DNA of 64,000 nt from Variovorax boronicumulans NBRC 103145 (GTDB lineage Bacteria; Pseudomonadota; Gammaproteobacteria; Burkholderiales; Burkholderiaceae_C), in the NCBI RefSeq assembly GCF_001591345.1, contig NZ_BCUS01000007.1, forward strand, positions 1-64,000, read 5' to 3'. Below, piece by piece: positions 29,469-37,885 of this stretch (position 1 is the stretch's first letter; each line of letters opens with the position of its first letter). The position numbers and the translations under genes were made by a program. Under the pieces are notes generated by a model. That model worked only from the letters and a program-made list of their open reading frames with translations, searched no databases and had not been told where the DNA came from.

Positions 29469-30451
29469 GCCGCACCGCCCTTCTTCTTTGCAGCGCCGAA
29501 CCAGGTCCACGGCTTGAGCAGGCGGTCGCGTCCCACGAGCACCAGCAGCACGAGGATGAGGCCGATCCAGAACATCCAGTACTGCGGCGTCACCGACGAC
29601 AGCCAGGTCTGCAGCAGCTTGAAGACGATGGCGCCCGCCACGCCGCCATAGAGCCAGCCCACGCCGCCGATGACCAGCATCAGCAGCACGTCGGCCGAGC
29701 GGTCGAAGGCCAGCACGTCGAGCGAGGCGAAACCGGTGGTCTGCGCCAGCAGCGCGCCCGCGGCGCCCGCGATGCCGGCGGCCACGGTGTAGACCACGGC
29801 GAGCCGCGACACCACCGGGATGCCGATGGCCATGGCGCGCAGCCGGTTGTCGCGGATGGCCTTGAGCGTGGCGCCGAAGGGCGAATGCACGATGCGGCGC
29901 ATCACGAGGAACAGCACGAGCATCACGGCCAGCGAGTACCAGGCGGCCGTGCGGCCATACAGGTCGAATTCGAAGAGGCCGAGCACCGGCCCCATCACCA
30001 CGCCCTGCAGGCCGTCGGCGCCGCCTGTGAGCCAGTCGAGCTTGTTGGCCAGTTCGAGCAGCAGCAGCGCGGTGCCGAGCGTGACCATGAGCCGCGTGAG
30101 GTCGCTGCCGCGCAGGATGGTCACGCTGGCCACGAGGCCCAGCACGGCCGACAGCACGGTGGCGAACACGAGGCCGACGGTCGGGTCGGGCATGACGAGC
30201 TTGGCGAACAGCGCGGCGGCGTACGCGCCGAAACCGAAGAAGGCGGCGTGGCCGAGCGACACGATGCCGGTGTAGCCGAGGATGAGGTCGAGCGACATCG
30301 CGAACAGCGCAACGATGGCGATCTCGTTGACCAGCAGCGAGTGCGAGGGCATGGCCAGCGGCAGCGCGAAGGCCACGGCCCAGACCACGAACTCCCAGGG
30401 GCGCCAGCGCGCGGTGCGCAGCAGGGCCGATTCATAGGCAGGCGCGCTCAT
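29465..30451 (-). CDS. livM: Branched-chain amino acid-type ABC transporter permease
   Basis: Channel subunit of 328 residues with about nine or ten helices. The family segments LILGYTGIVSLGHAAFFGFGAY and the EAA-like loop AIRDNRLRAMAIGI are present. Translation begins two bases past the livH stop, and the gene ends overlapping livG, so livHMGF is one tightly packed operon. The C-terminal tail KPWTWFGAAKKKGG is basic and cytoplasmic. Confidence 0.95.
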   Translation of the reverse strand: MSAPAYESALLRTARWRPWEFVVWAVAFALPLAMPSHSLLVNEIAIVALFAMSLDLILGYTGIVSLGHAAFFGFGAYAAALFAKLVMPDPTVGLVFATVLSAVLGLVASVTILRGSDLTRLMVTLGTALLLLELANKLDWLTGGADGLQGVVMGPVLGLFEFDLYGRTAAWYSLAVMLVLFLVMRRIVHSPFGATLKAIRDNRLRAMAIGIPVVSRLAVVYTVAAGIAGAAGALLAQTTGFASLDVLAFDRSADVLLMLVIGGVGWLYGGVAGAIVFKLLQTWLSSVTPQYWMFWIGLILVLLVLVGRDRLLKPWTWFGAAKKKGGAA

Positions 30452-30452
30452 C

Positions 30453-31325
30453 TCAGCGGCCTCCCTTGCGCGTGAACAGGCCTTGCGGCCGCCACATGAG
30501 GATCAGGATCATGAGCAGGTAGACGGTGAACGCGCCCATCTTCGGAATGAAGTACTTGCCGGCCACGTCGGCAATGCCGAGCAGCAGCGCGGCGGCGAGC
30601 GGCCCGGTGATCGACGAGGTGCCGCCGACCGAGACGACGATGAGGAAATAGATCATGTACTTGAGCGGGAAGGTCGGGTCGAGCCCGAGGATTTCCGCGC
30701 CCAGTGCGCCGCCCAGCCCGGCCAGGCCCGAGCCCACGGCGAAGGTCAGCAGGAACACAATGTTGACGTTGATGCCCAGCCCGGCGGCCACGCGCGGGTC
30801 GTCGACGGCGGCGCGCAGGCGGCTGCCGAAGCGCGTCTTCGAGAGGATGAGCTGCAGCACCACGGTGAGCACGGCGCACACGGCGATGATGAAGATGCGG
30901 TAGTGGCCCATGCCCAGCAGGAACGCGCCGTCGCCGAATTCGCTGCGCCCGCGCAGCCACTCGGGCAGCTGCAGGTTCTGCTGCGACGAGCCGACGAAGT
31001 AGTCGACGGCCGCGACGGCCATGAATGCCAGGCCGATGGAGAACAGCACCTGGTCCAGGTGCGGCTTGCCGTACATCGGCCGGTAGAGCGTGCGCTCCAG
31101 CAGCGCGCCTGCCAGCGCGACGACGATGAACGCGAGCGGCAGGCAGGCCAGGAACGGCACGCCGAACTTCTGCATCGCGAACACGGTGAGATAGCCGCCC
31201 GCCATGGCAAAGGCGCCGTGCGCGAGGTTGATGAAGTTCATCAGCCCGAGCGTCACGGCCAGCCCCACGGCGAGGACAAAGAGCAGCATGCCGTAGGCGA
31301 TGCCGTCGAAAAGAATGGTCAGCAT
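30453..31325 (-). CDS. livH: Branched-chain amino acid-type ABC transporter permease
   Basis: Second channel subunit, 290 residues, about eight helices. It begins MLTILFDGIAYGMLLFVLAVGL and contains GLMNFINLAHGAFAM, the LivH hallmark, and the loop AAVDDPRVAAGLGIN that contacts the ATPases. A 317-bp gap filled by a palindromic repeat element separates it from its binding-protein gene upstream, which would let the cell make more receptor than channel. Confidence 0.95.
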   Translation of the reverse strand: MLTILFDGIAYGMLLFVLAVGLAVTLGLMNFINLAHGAFAMAGGYLTVFAMQKFGVPFLACLPLAFIVVALAGALLERTLYRPMYGKPHLDQVLFSIGLAFMAVAAVDYFVGSSQQNLQLPEWLRGRSEFGDGAFLLGMGHYRIFIIAVCAVLTVVLQLILSKTRFGSRLRAAVDDPRVAAGLGINVNIVFLLTFAVGSGLAGLGGALGAEILGLDPTFPLKYMIYFLIVVSVGGTSSITGPLAAALLLGIADVAGKYFIPKMGAFTVYLLMILILMWRPQGLFTRKGGR

Positions 31326-31361
31326 GTTGTCTGGTACGTGCGTTCGGATGCGGTTCGTTCA

Positions 31362-31618
31362 GGGTGCGTGCTCAGGACACCGGGTACTTCCCTCCGCGAA
31401 TGTCCCCCGGGCTTCGCCCTCCTCCTTGATTTCGCTGCGGGAAGCACCCAGTGCCCTGAGCACAAGGCACGCTGTCGGTTCACAGCCGATCAACCAGTGC
31501 TCTGAACACGCTCACGTCGATGGGGTGCCTTGCGCAGCGAAATCAAGGAGGAGCCCGAAGGGCGGGGGACATTCGCGGAGCAAGGCACCCCGTCGGCGGG
31601 AGCGCCGCCCTGAACAGC
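31362..31618. repeat. Dispersed palindromic intergenic element, copy A
   Basis: A 257-bp element whose two internal arms (31393-31439 and 31533-31579, 47 bp each) are almost perfect inverted repeats of each other. Only a short GGGCTTCGCCC-type segment differs, and there each arm can itself form a small hairpin. The whole element recurs at 44288-44547 in the opposite orientation; the left arm here is identical over all 47 bp to the arm at 44327-44373. It carries no convincing gene. It sits inside the liv operon between the binding protein and livH and fills almost all of the 31326-31642 gap. Confidence 0.85.
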
Positions 31619-31642
31619 AGCGCTCCCACCGGCGAAGCGAAA

Positions 31643-32827
31643 TTACTTGGCTTTACCCGGGTCCTTCACGCCCTTGAGCACGTCGAACTCGACGTTGTAG
31701 AGCTGCCCGTCCTTCTTTTCAACCTTGCGCAGGTACACGTCCTGCACGATGTCGCGCGTCTGCGCATCGATCAGCACCTGGCCGCGCGGGCTTTCGAAGA
31801 CCTGGCCCTTCATGGCTGCCAGCAGCGCTTCACCGCCGCCCTGGCCCTTGGTGGTCTTGAGGGCTTCGTAGATCACGCGCATGCCGTCATAGCCGCCCAC
31901 GGCCATGAAGTTGGGGCGCATCTTGGGGTTGGCTTTCTGGAAGGCCTCGACGAACTTCTTGTTCAGCGCCGAGGGGTGCGCGGCCGAGTAGTGGTGCGAG
32001 GTGACCACGCCCAGCGCGCCGTCGCCCATGTCGTTCAGCTGGTCGTCATCCGTCACGTCGCCGGTGGCGATCATCTTGATGCCGGCCTTGTCCATGCCGC
32101 GCTCCAGGAACTGCTTCATCACCGCCGCGCCCGCGCCCGAGGGCACGAAGACGAACAGCGCGTCGGGCTTGGCGTCGCGCACCTTCTGCAGGAACGGCGC
32201 GAAGTCGGGGTTGCGCAGCGGCACGCGCAGCTTCTCGAGCACCTTGCCGCCGTTGAGCTGGAAGCGGTCGCTGAAGAACTTCTCGGCGTCGTTGCCGGGG
32301 CCGTAGTCGGTGACCAGCGTGACCACCGACTTCACGCCGTTCTTGGGCGCCCAGTCGCCCATCACCACCGACACCTGCGGCAGCGTGAAGCTGCTGCGCA
32401 CGATGTAGGGCGAGGCCTCGGTGATGCTCGAGGTGGCCGCGGCCATCACGACCTGCGGCGTCTTCGACTGCGTGGCCAGCGGCGCGGCGGCCAGCGCGGC
32501 CGGGGTGATGCCGAAGCCGGCGATCACGTTGACCTTGTCGTTGACGATGAGCTCCTGCGCCAGGCGCTTGGTCACGTCGGGCAGGCCGGTGTCGTCCTTC
32601 ACGATCAGCTCGACCTTCTTGCCGGCCACGGTGTCGCCGTTCTGTGCCATGTACAGGCGCGCGGCGGCCTCGATCTGGCGGCCGGTGGAGGCCGACTGCC
32701 CCGTCATCGGCAGGATCAGGCCGATCTTGAACTTGTTGTCCTGGGCGCTGGCCACAGGCAGCGACAGCGCGGTGGCGAGCGCAATCGCCGAAAGGCCGGC
32801 GGTCTGGATGAGATGGCGTCTTTGCAT
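31643..32827 (-). CDS. Liv-type ABC transporter substrate-binding protein
   Basis: Periplasmic receptor of 394 residues of the leucine-binding-protein family (type 1 fold). The signal peptide MQRRHLIQTAGLSAIALATA ends at VASA near residue 29. The mature protein begins KFKIGLILPMTGQSASTG, typical for receptors in Liv clusters of aromatic or aliphatic acid catabolism. The ATG at 32827 has AAAGGA upstream; a longer in-frame start twenty codons earlier would bury the signal peptide. It is the first gene of the operon that continues, after repeat copy A, with livHMGF and the tannase-family esterase. A three-repeat operator lies about 105-145 bp upstream. Confidence 0.92.
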   Translation of the reverse strand: MQRRHLIQTAGLSAIALATALSLPVASAQDNKFKIGLILPMTGQSASTGRQIEAAARLYMAQNGDTVAGKKVELIVKDDTGLPDVTKRLAQELIVNDKVNVIAGFGITPAALAAAPLATQSKTPQVVMAAATSSITEASPYIVRSSFTLPQVSVVMGDWAPKNGVKSVVTLVTDYGPGNDAEKFFSDRFQLNGGKVLEKLRVPLRNPDFAPFLQKVRDAKPDALFVFVPSGAGAAVMKQFLERGMDKAGIKMIATGDVTDDDQLNDMGDGALGVVTSHHYSAAHPSALNKKFVEAFQKANPKMRPNFMAVGGYDGMRVIYEALKTTKGQGGGEALLAAMKGQVFESPRGQVLIDAQTRDIVQDVYLRKVEKKDGQLYNVEFDVLKGVKDPGKAK

Positions 32828-32932
32828 GGAATTTTCCTTTGAGGGACGGAACGCGAAACCGGGCGTATTTTGAACAATTCGCAACAATTGACGGAGCAGG
32901 CAACCACCTACCCACCCGCCGCACGGGTCTTT

Positions 32933-32973
32933 GTTGCGCGATCAGTCGAATGGTTGCGCGATGATCGCGCAAC
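32933..32973. promoter_or_regulatory. Three-repeat operator of PcaU/PobR (IclR-family) layout
   Basis: The 10-mer GTTGCGCGAT occurs at 32933-32942 and again at 32953-32962, exactly 10 bp apart. Its reverse complement ATCGCGCAAC occurs at 32964-32973, one base further on. Two copies thus form a palindrome and the third is a direct repeat one DNA turn away. This is the arrangement described for the Acinetobacter aromatic-acid regulator PcaU. The site lies upstream of the Liv receptor gene and 8 bp past the vanB-like stop. No IclR-family gene is in the window. Confidence 0.75.
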
Positions 32974-32981
32974 CGATGTTT

Positions 32982-33971
32982 TCAACGGTCGGGGCGGTAC
33001 GCGGAATCGAGCGTGAGCGTACCCACGGCGCGTGACACGCAGGCGCAGATGCGCGTGGTCGCCTGCTTCTCGTGCGGGCTCAGGAACACGTCGCGGTGAT
33101 CGACTTCGCCGTCCACGGCCAGCACGTCCATGGCGCACAGGCCGCACTCGCCGCGCTTGCAGTCCGACAGGGTCTGCACGCCGGCCGCATCGAGCGCGTC
33201 GAGCAGGGTGCAGTCGGCCGGCACGGTGATCGACAGGTCGTGGCGCGGAATGCGCACGGTGAAAGCCTGCGTCGCAAGCCGCCCGCTGCTGCCGAAGGTT
33301 TCGAAGCGCAGGTCGGCGAGCGGCCGGCCCGCCGCGGCCCAGGCACGCTTGACGGCTTCGAGCATCGGCACCGGGCCGCAGGTGTAGAGCTGGCCGCCGG
33401 GCGGCAACGCGGCGATGGCCGCGTCGAAGTCGATGGGCGCGGCGCCTTCGTGCGCCTGCACGCCGGCCTCGCCCAGCGCGTCGCGCAGGGTGTCGAGGTA
33501 GCCGAACTCGCCCGCATGGCGCGCGCCGTACAGCATGGCCACCGGCACGCCGCGGCGTCGGGCCAGCGCGCCCAGGCGCTGCGCCATCAGCACCAGCGGC
33601 GTGATGCCGATGCCGCCGGCCACCAGCAGGTAGCCGGGCGCCGCGAGGTCGAGCGGAAAGTGGTTCTGCGGCGCGCTCACCTGCAGCCGGTCGCCCTCGG
33701 CCAGCCGCCACATCGCGCGCGAGCCGCCACGGCCGTCGTCCAGCCGCTTGACGGCGATGCGCCAGCAGCTGCCGTCGCCCTCGCCCACCAGCGAGTAGGA
33801 GCGCGTCTGCACGCGGCCCTGCTCGGTCATCACCTGCACCTGCAGGTGGGCGCCGGGCTCATGCGCGGCAACGAAGTCGGTGTCGGGGCGCAGCGTGAAC
33901 TCGCGCACGGTGGGCGTGACGTCGCGCAGCGCCACCACCTGCGCCTGCATCCATTGAAGATCGCTTTTCAT
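32982..33971 (-). CDS. VanB-type oxidoreductase (reductase of a Rieske oxygenase)
   Basis: Single-chain phthalate-dioxygenase-reductase-type protein of 329 residues that passes electrons from NADH to a Rieske oxygenase. In order: an FMN-binding barrel (RSYSLVGE near residue 60), a nucleotide domain (LVAGGIGITPL near 120; YTCGPVPML near 205) and a C-terminal plant-type 2Fe-2S domain with CKRGECGLC and a fourth cysteine in RICACVSR. All redox ligands are intact. It is the third gene after the VanA-like oxygenase and GntR genes, 43 bp past the latter, and is the obvious partner of that oxygenase. Confidence 0.92.
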   Translation of the reverse strand: MKSDLQWMQAQVVALRDVTPTVREFTLRPDTDFVAAHEPGAHLQVQVMTEQGRVQTRSYSLVGEGDGSCWRIAVKRLDDGRGGSRAMWRLAEGDRLQVSAPQNHFPLDLAAPGYLLVAGGIGITPLVLMAQRLGALARRRGVPVAMLYGARHAGEFGYLDTLRDALGEAGVQAHEGAAPIDFDAAIAALPPGGQLYTCGPVPMLEAVKRAWAAAGRPLADLRFETFGSSGRLATQAFTVRIPRHDLSITVPADCTLLDALDAAGVQTLSDCKRGECGLCAMDVLAVDGEVDHRDVFLSPHEKQATTRICACVSRAVGTLTLDSAYRPDR

Positions 33972-34014
33972 CGGGGAACACCAGCGGGGAAAGAAAGAAA
34001 AAGGAAGTCGTCGA

Positions 34015-34788
34015 TCAGCCGCGACGGCGGATCAGTTGCACGCCCGGCAGCGGACGCTGTTCGGCGCTCGGCGTGCCGTGCAGCGCCTCGCGCAGGTTGC
34101 GCCGCGCAATGCGGCTGTGCTCGCGCATCAGCGCCTCGGCGCGCGAGCCCTCGCCGGACTCGATGGCGTCGAGCACCTGCAGGTGCTGGTCCTGCGCAAT
34201 CACGAGCATGTCGCGCGCGGCCGGCGAATTGGCCTGCACGATGACGAAGCCGGAGGGCGAGGCGAACGGCAGGTTGACCACGCGCTCGAGCTGCTGCGCG
34301 ATGACGGGGCTGCCCGCCATCTCGCACAGCAGCGCATGGAATTTCTCGTTGTGCGTGACGTAGCGCGAGAAGGCCGCGTCGTCGAGCGCGGGCTCGCGCA
34401 GCAGCTCGTCGATGCGCGTGAGGCAGGCGCGCGCTTCGCGCAGCACCACGGGCGCCGCGCCGCGCTCGGCCGCCAGCCGCGCCACGAGGCCTTCGAGCGT
34501 GCCGCGCAGCTCGATGGCATCGGCCACGTCGCGTTCGGAAAAGGTGCGCACCGCATAGCCGCCGTTGGGCAGCGCTTCGAGCAGGCCTTCCTGTTCGAGC
34601 CGCATCAACGCGCTGCGCACCGGCGTGCGCGACACGCCGAGCTGTTCGGAAATGGCGACCTCGGCAATGCGCGCGCCGCCGGGCAGTTCGCCCGCGAGGA
34701 TCATCTCGCGCAGCCGCAGCTGCGCCTTCACGGCCTGCGAACTGCCGCTGTCGCCGGGCTCGGCGGGAGAGACGGTGGCGACCTTCAT
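34015..34788 (-). CDS. GntR-family regulator (FCD subgroup)
   Basis: Regulator of 257 residues with an N-terminal winged helix (residues about 20-85: [35 protein letters not shown]) and a C-terminal all-helical FCD effector domain whose metal histidines are plausibly in [10 protein letters not shown]. Its ATG overlaps the last base of the VanA-like stop. It lies between the oxygenase and its reductase and is therefore most likely their local repressor, relieved by the substrate, as VanR is in vanillate operons. Two GTATAC-centred sites in the upstream divergent region are candidate operators. Confidence 0.9.
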   Translation of the reverse strand: MKVATVSPAEPGDSGSSQAVKAQLRLREMILAGELPGGARIAEVAISEQLGVSRTPVRSALMRLEQEGLLEALPNGGYAVRTFSERDVADAIELRGTLEGLVARLAAERGAAPVVLREARACLTRIDELLREPALDDAAFSRYVTHNEKFHALLCEMAGSPVIAQQLERVVNLPFASPSGFVIVQANSPAARDMLVIAQDQHLQVLDAIESGEGSRAEALMREHSRIARRNLREALHGTPSAEQRPLPGVQLIRRRG

Positions 34789-35897
34789 CACGCGGCCTGG
34801 CTCTCTGGGGCGGGACGGATCGGGATCGCGGCGCGCGCGGGCCGCTCCTTCTCGATCATGCGGTCGATGAGGCGGCGCGCCCACATCGAGCCGGCGTCGA
34901 TGTTGAGGTTGTAGAACTGGTGGTCGGGGTGCTCGTCGATGGCTTTCTGCTGTGCCTCGAGCACGATCTCGTCCTCGCGGAAGATGCCCGAGACGCCCTC
35001 GCGCAGCTCGTGCGTGAGGCGCTGTTCGCCCAGGCAGTAGTTGCGCGCAAAGGCCCAGAAGTACAGGCAGGTCTTGTCGGTCTCGGGCGTGATGGTGTTG
35101 AGCACGTAGCCGTTGACGCCCTTGCTGCGGTCGCCGGCGTTGTCGTTCGACGGCACCGCGCCGCTGCCCGCCTCGGCCACGCCGACGTCGATGTTCACGG
35201 TGCACGGACCTTCGAAACGGATGATCTGCCAGCGGTCGACCTTGCCCGTGTAGCCGCGCGCATGGCGGATCTGGTTGCCCCAGAACGGCGGCGCGTCGAT
35301 GTTCTCCATCCAGCGCGTGACGGTGGCCGAGCGGTCGCCGTGCGTGGCCACGAAGGGCGCCTCGGCCACTTCGCGGTTGCCGATGGACGAGCCGTGCACG
35401 AAGGTCTCGTGCGTGAGGTCCATGAGGTTGTCGACCACGAGGCGGTAGTCGCAGTGGACGCGGATCATCTTGCCGTCGCCGGCCCAGGCCGGGTCGTCGT
35501 TCCAGTGCATGTCGGGCACCAGCGCGGGGTCGGCCTTGGCCGGGTCGCCGGGCCAGATCCACACGAAGCGGTGCTTCTCGACCACCGGAAAGCTGCGCAC
35601 GCAGGCCGAGGGGTTGAGCGTTTCCTGGCTCGGCATGTGGGTGCAGCGGCCCTGGCTGTTGTAGACCAGGCCGTGGTAGCCGCAAACCAGCTCGTCGCCC
35701 TCGAGGCGGCCCAGCGACAGCGGCATCAGCCGGTGCCAGCAGGCGTCTTCGAGCGCGGCCACCTGGCCGTCGGTGCGGCGAAACAGCACCACTTTCTGGT
35801 TGCAGATGGTGCGTGGCAGCAGCGCGTGACGCACTTCGACGTCGTAGGCGGCGGCATACCAGGCGTTGAGCGGAAAGGCGGTCGTGGGCGTCTTCAT
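34788..35897 (-). CDS. VanA-like Rieske non-heme iron oxygenase (aromatic O-demethylase type)
   Basis: Oxygenase component of 369 residues. The Rieske [2Fe-2S] ligands are C53/H55 and C72/H75. The catalytic iron site is the D-x2-H-x4-H pattern in [13 protein letters not shown] near residue 165. Layout and length match vanillate O-demethylase and related aryl O-/N-demethylases (dicamba, toluenesulfonate types), which release the methyl group as formaldehyde. The exact substrate is open. It heads the vanA-gntR-vanB-like operon and is divergent from a MetE-like methyltransferase. A TGTATACA palindrome sits 11 bp upstream of its ATG, within the presumed promoter. Confidence 0.9.
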   Translation of the reverse strand: MKTPTTAFPLNAWYAAAYDVEVRHALLPRTICNQKVVLFRRTDGQVAALEDACWHRLMPLSLGRLEGDELVCGYHGLVYNSQGRCTHMPSQETLNPSACVRSFPVVEKHRFVWIWPGDPAKADPALVPDMHWNDDPAWAGDGKMIRVHCDYRLVVDNLMDLTHETFVHGSSIGNREVAEAPFVATHGDRSATVTRWMENIDAPPFWGNQIRHARGYTGKVDRWQIIRFEGPCTVNIDVGVAEAGSGAVPSNDNAGDRSKGVNGYVLNTITPETDKTCLYFWAFARNYCLGEQRLTHELREGVSGIFREDEIVLEAQQKAIDEHPDHQFYNLNIDAGSMWARRLIDRMIEKERPARAAIPIRPAPESQAA

Positions 35898-35907
35898 GAA
35901 TACGCAA

Positions 35908-35980
35908 TGTATACAGAACAGAGAGAAATTCCAGCACCAAACCCCTCATTCAAGGGTAAACACTGACGCATACGTATACA
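35908..35980. promoter_or_regulatory. Two GTATAC-centred candidate operators in the divergent vanA-like/metE-like region
   Basis: TGTATACA (35908-35915) and CGTATACA (35973-35980) share the nine bases GTATACAGA in the same orientation, 65 bp apart. GTATAC palindromes are typical FCD-type GntR sites. One lies next to the VanA-like ATG and the other about 65 bp before the MetE-like ATG, so a single regulator could control both directions. Confidence 0.6.
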
Positions 35981-36042
35981 GACAGGCTTTTCCCGAAGGC
36001 GCTAGGATTCCGCTCGTTCACAGTCACGACGGAGTTCATTCC

Positions 36043-37164
36043 ATGTCCCAGCATGCCGCCCTGCCCGCCCGCTACGACCACGTGGGCAGCTTCCTGCGCC
36101 CGCAGTACCTGCTCGAAGCCCGCGAGCAGAAAGCCAAGGGCCAGATCACGCCCGAGCAACTGCGCGAGGTCGAAGACAAGGCCATCACCGAGATCGTCCG
36201 CTTCCAGGAAGACATCGGCCTGAAAAGCATCACCGACGGCGAGTTCCGCCGCACCTACTTCCACATCGACTTCCTCGACCAGCTCGGCGGCGTAAAGACC
36301 GACATTCCGGTCACCATCCGCCGCCCCGACGGCACCGAGGAACTGGCGCCGCCCGCGATGCGCGTGATCGACAAGGTGCGCCACGTGAAGGACATCCAGC
36401 TCGCCGACTTCCAGTACCTCAAGAGCCAGGTTTCGGCCGGCCGCACGCCGAAGGTGACCATCCCCTCGCCGACGATGCTGCACTTCCGCGGCGGCCGTGC
36501 GGGCATCAGCAAGGACGCCTACCCCGAGCTCGACCCGGTGTTCTACGACGACGTGGCCAAGGCCTACGGCGACGAGCTGCGCTCGCTCGCCGCAGCCGGC
36601 TGCACCTACGTGCAGATGGACGACACCAACCTCGCCTACCTGTGCGACGAGCACATGCGCGAAGCCGCCCGCAAGCGCGGTGACGACCCGAACGAACTGC
36701 CGCACCGCTACGCCGCCTTCATCAACAAGGTGGTGGCGCAGAAGCCGCCGGGCATGCTGCTGGCCATGCACCTGTGCCGCGGCAACTTCAAGAGCACGCA
36801 CGCCGCGGCCGGCAACTACGAGCCGGTGGCCGAGGCGCTGCTGAAGGAGATGGACCTCGACGCCTACTTCATGGAATACGACGACGCCCGCTCGGGCGAC
36901 TTCAAGCCGCTGCGCTACCTGCCCAAGGGCAAGACGGTGGTGCTCGGCCTCGTGACCACGAAGTTCGGCGAGATGGAAGACAAGGACGAGCTCAAGCGCC
37001 GCATCGAGGACGCCAGCAAGTACGCCTCGCTCGACCAGCTCGCGCTGTCGCCGCAGTGCGGCTTCTCCAGCACGGTGCACGGCAACAACATCGCCGTCGA
37101 AGCGCAGCGCAACAAGCTGCGGCTCGTGGTCGAGACGGCGCAGGAGGTCTGGGGCTCGACCTGA
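36043..37164 (+). CDS. Stand-alone MetE C-terminal-like cobalamin-independent methyltransferase
   Basis: A 373-residue protein equivalent to only the C-terminal catalytic barrel of cobalamin-independent methionine synthase. All four zinc ligands are visible: H243 and C245 (MHLCRGN), E278 (FMEYDD) and C339 (SPQCGF). The substrate segment ITDGEFRR is near residue 63. Full MetE has about 750 residues; the N-terminal folate-arm half is absent, so the methyl donor may be another protein or a small methyl compound. GGAG lies eight bases before the ATG. Its position opposite a VanA-like demethylase hints at a role in handling methyl groups, which is inference. Confidence 0.85.
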   Translation: MSQHAALPARYDHVGSFLRPQYLLEAREQKAKGQITPEQLREVEDKAITEIVRFQEDIGLKSITDGEFRRTYFHIDFLDQLGGVKTDIPVTIRRPDGTEELAPPAMRVIDKVRHVKDIQLADFQYLKSQVSAGRTPKVTIPSPTMLHFRGGRAGISKDAYPELDPVFYDDVAKAYGDELRSLAAAGCTYVQMDDTNLAYLCDEHMREAARKRGDDPNELPHRYAAFINKVVAQKPPGMLLAMHLCRGNFKSTHAAAGNYEPVAEALLKEMDLDAYFMEYDDARSGDFKPLRYLPKGKTVVLGLVTTKFGEMEDKDELKRRIEDASKYASLDQLALSPQCGFSSTVHGNNIAVEAQRNKLRLVVETAQEVWGST

Positions 37165-37191
37165 CGCGCGCTTTCTGTTGAAGTCGGGGGC

Positions 37192-37860
37192 ATGACGACG
37201 ACGCAGATTTACTCCGGCCCCCTCAGCATGTTCGGCGCGAAGGTACAGATCGCCGCGTACGAAAAAAGCATCACCTTCGAGCTCATCTTGGTGCCGTTTA
37301 CCACCGACGACGCCTACGAGCCCAAGCACCCCGAGGTGCTGCGCGTGAACCCGGTGAAGCAGCAGGTGCCGGTGCTGGTCGACGAGGAGGTGGCGCTGTT
37401 CGACTCGACGCAGATCTTCGAGTACCTCGAAGACCGCTACCCGCAGCCCGCGCTGTGGCCCGAGGGCATTGCCGATCGGGCCCGCGCGCGGCAGCTGGAG
37501 CAGAAGTCGGACGAGGTGTTTTTTCCGAACGTCATCAAGCTCTTCGGCTTGCAGGACGCCATGCAGAGCGCGCCGGCCGTGGCCGCATGTGCCGGCTGCG
37601 CGCGCTTCTACGAAGAGATGGAGGGCCTGCTCGCCACGCGCGAATACCTGGCCGGCCCTTACTCCTTCGCCGACATCGCCTTCTACATGGCGCATGTGTT
37701 CGCCGACCGCAAAGGCGCCGGCATGACCGGCGCCACGCCGCGCCTCGTGGCCTGGCGCGAGCGCGTGGGCGCGCGGCCCGCCGTGCGCGCGGTGGTCGAT
37801 CCGATGATGCGGTTCCTGGCTTCGCAAGGGCGCGGCGTGCCGGCCTTCCTGCAGCGCTGA
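37192..37860 (+). CDS. Glutathione S-transferase family protein
   Basis: Cytosolic GST of 222 residues. The N-terminal thioredoxin fold begins MTTTQIYSGPLSMFGAKVQIAAYEK, with a conserved VPVLVDEEVALFDSTQIFEYLE glutathione-binding segment; the C-terminal helical domain contains YSFADIAFY. The active-site residue could be Ser or Tyr in IYSGPLS. It is 27 bp after the MetE-like gene and probably co-transcribed. GSTs near aromatic demethylases can remove toxic intermediates, but no substrate can be assigned. Confidence 0.88.
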   Translation: MTTTQIYSGPLSMFGAKVQIAAYEKSITFELILVPFTTDDAYEPKHPEVLRVNPVKQQVPVLVDEEVALFDSTQIFEYLEDRYPQPALWPEGIADRARARQLEQKSDEVFFPNVIKLFGLQDAMQSAPAVAACAGCARFYEEMEGLLATREYLAGPYSFADIAFYMAHVFADRKGAGMTGATPRLVAWRERVGARPAVRAVVDPMMRFLASQGRGVPAFLQR

Positions 37861-37885
37861 GCGGGCACCGAGGCATCACCCGCCC

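Noticed and set aside
31520-32842. Plus-strand protein overlapping repeat copy A and the Liv receptor gene
   Set aside because: The similar translation at copy B arises from the DNA repeat itself; the rest is a shadow of the receptor gene.
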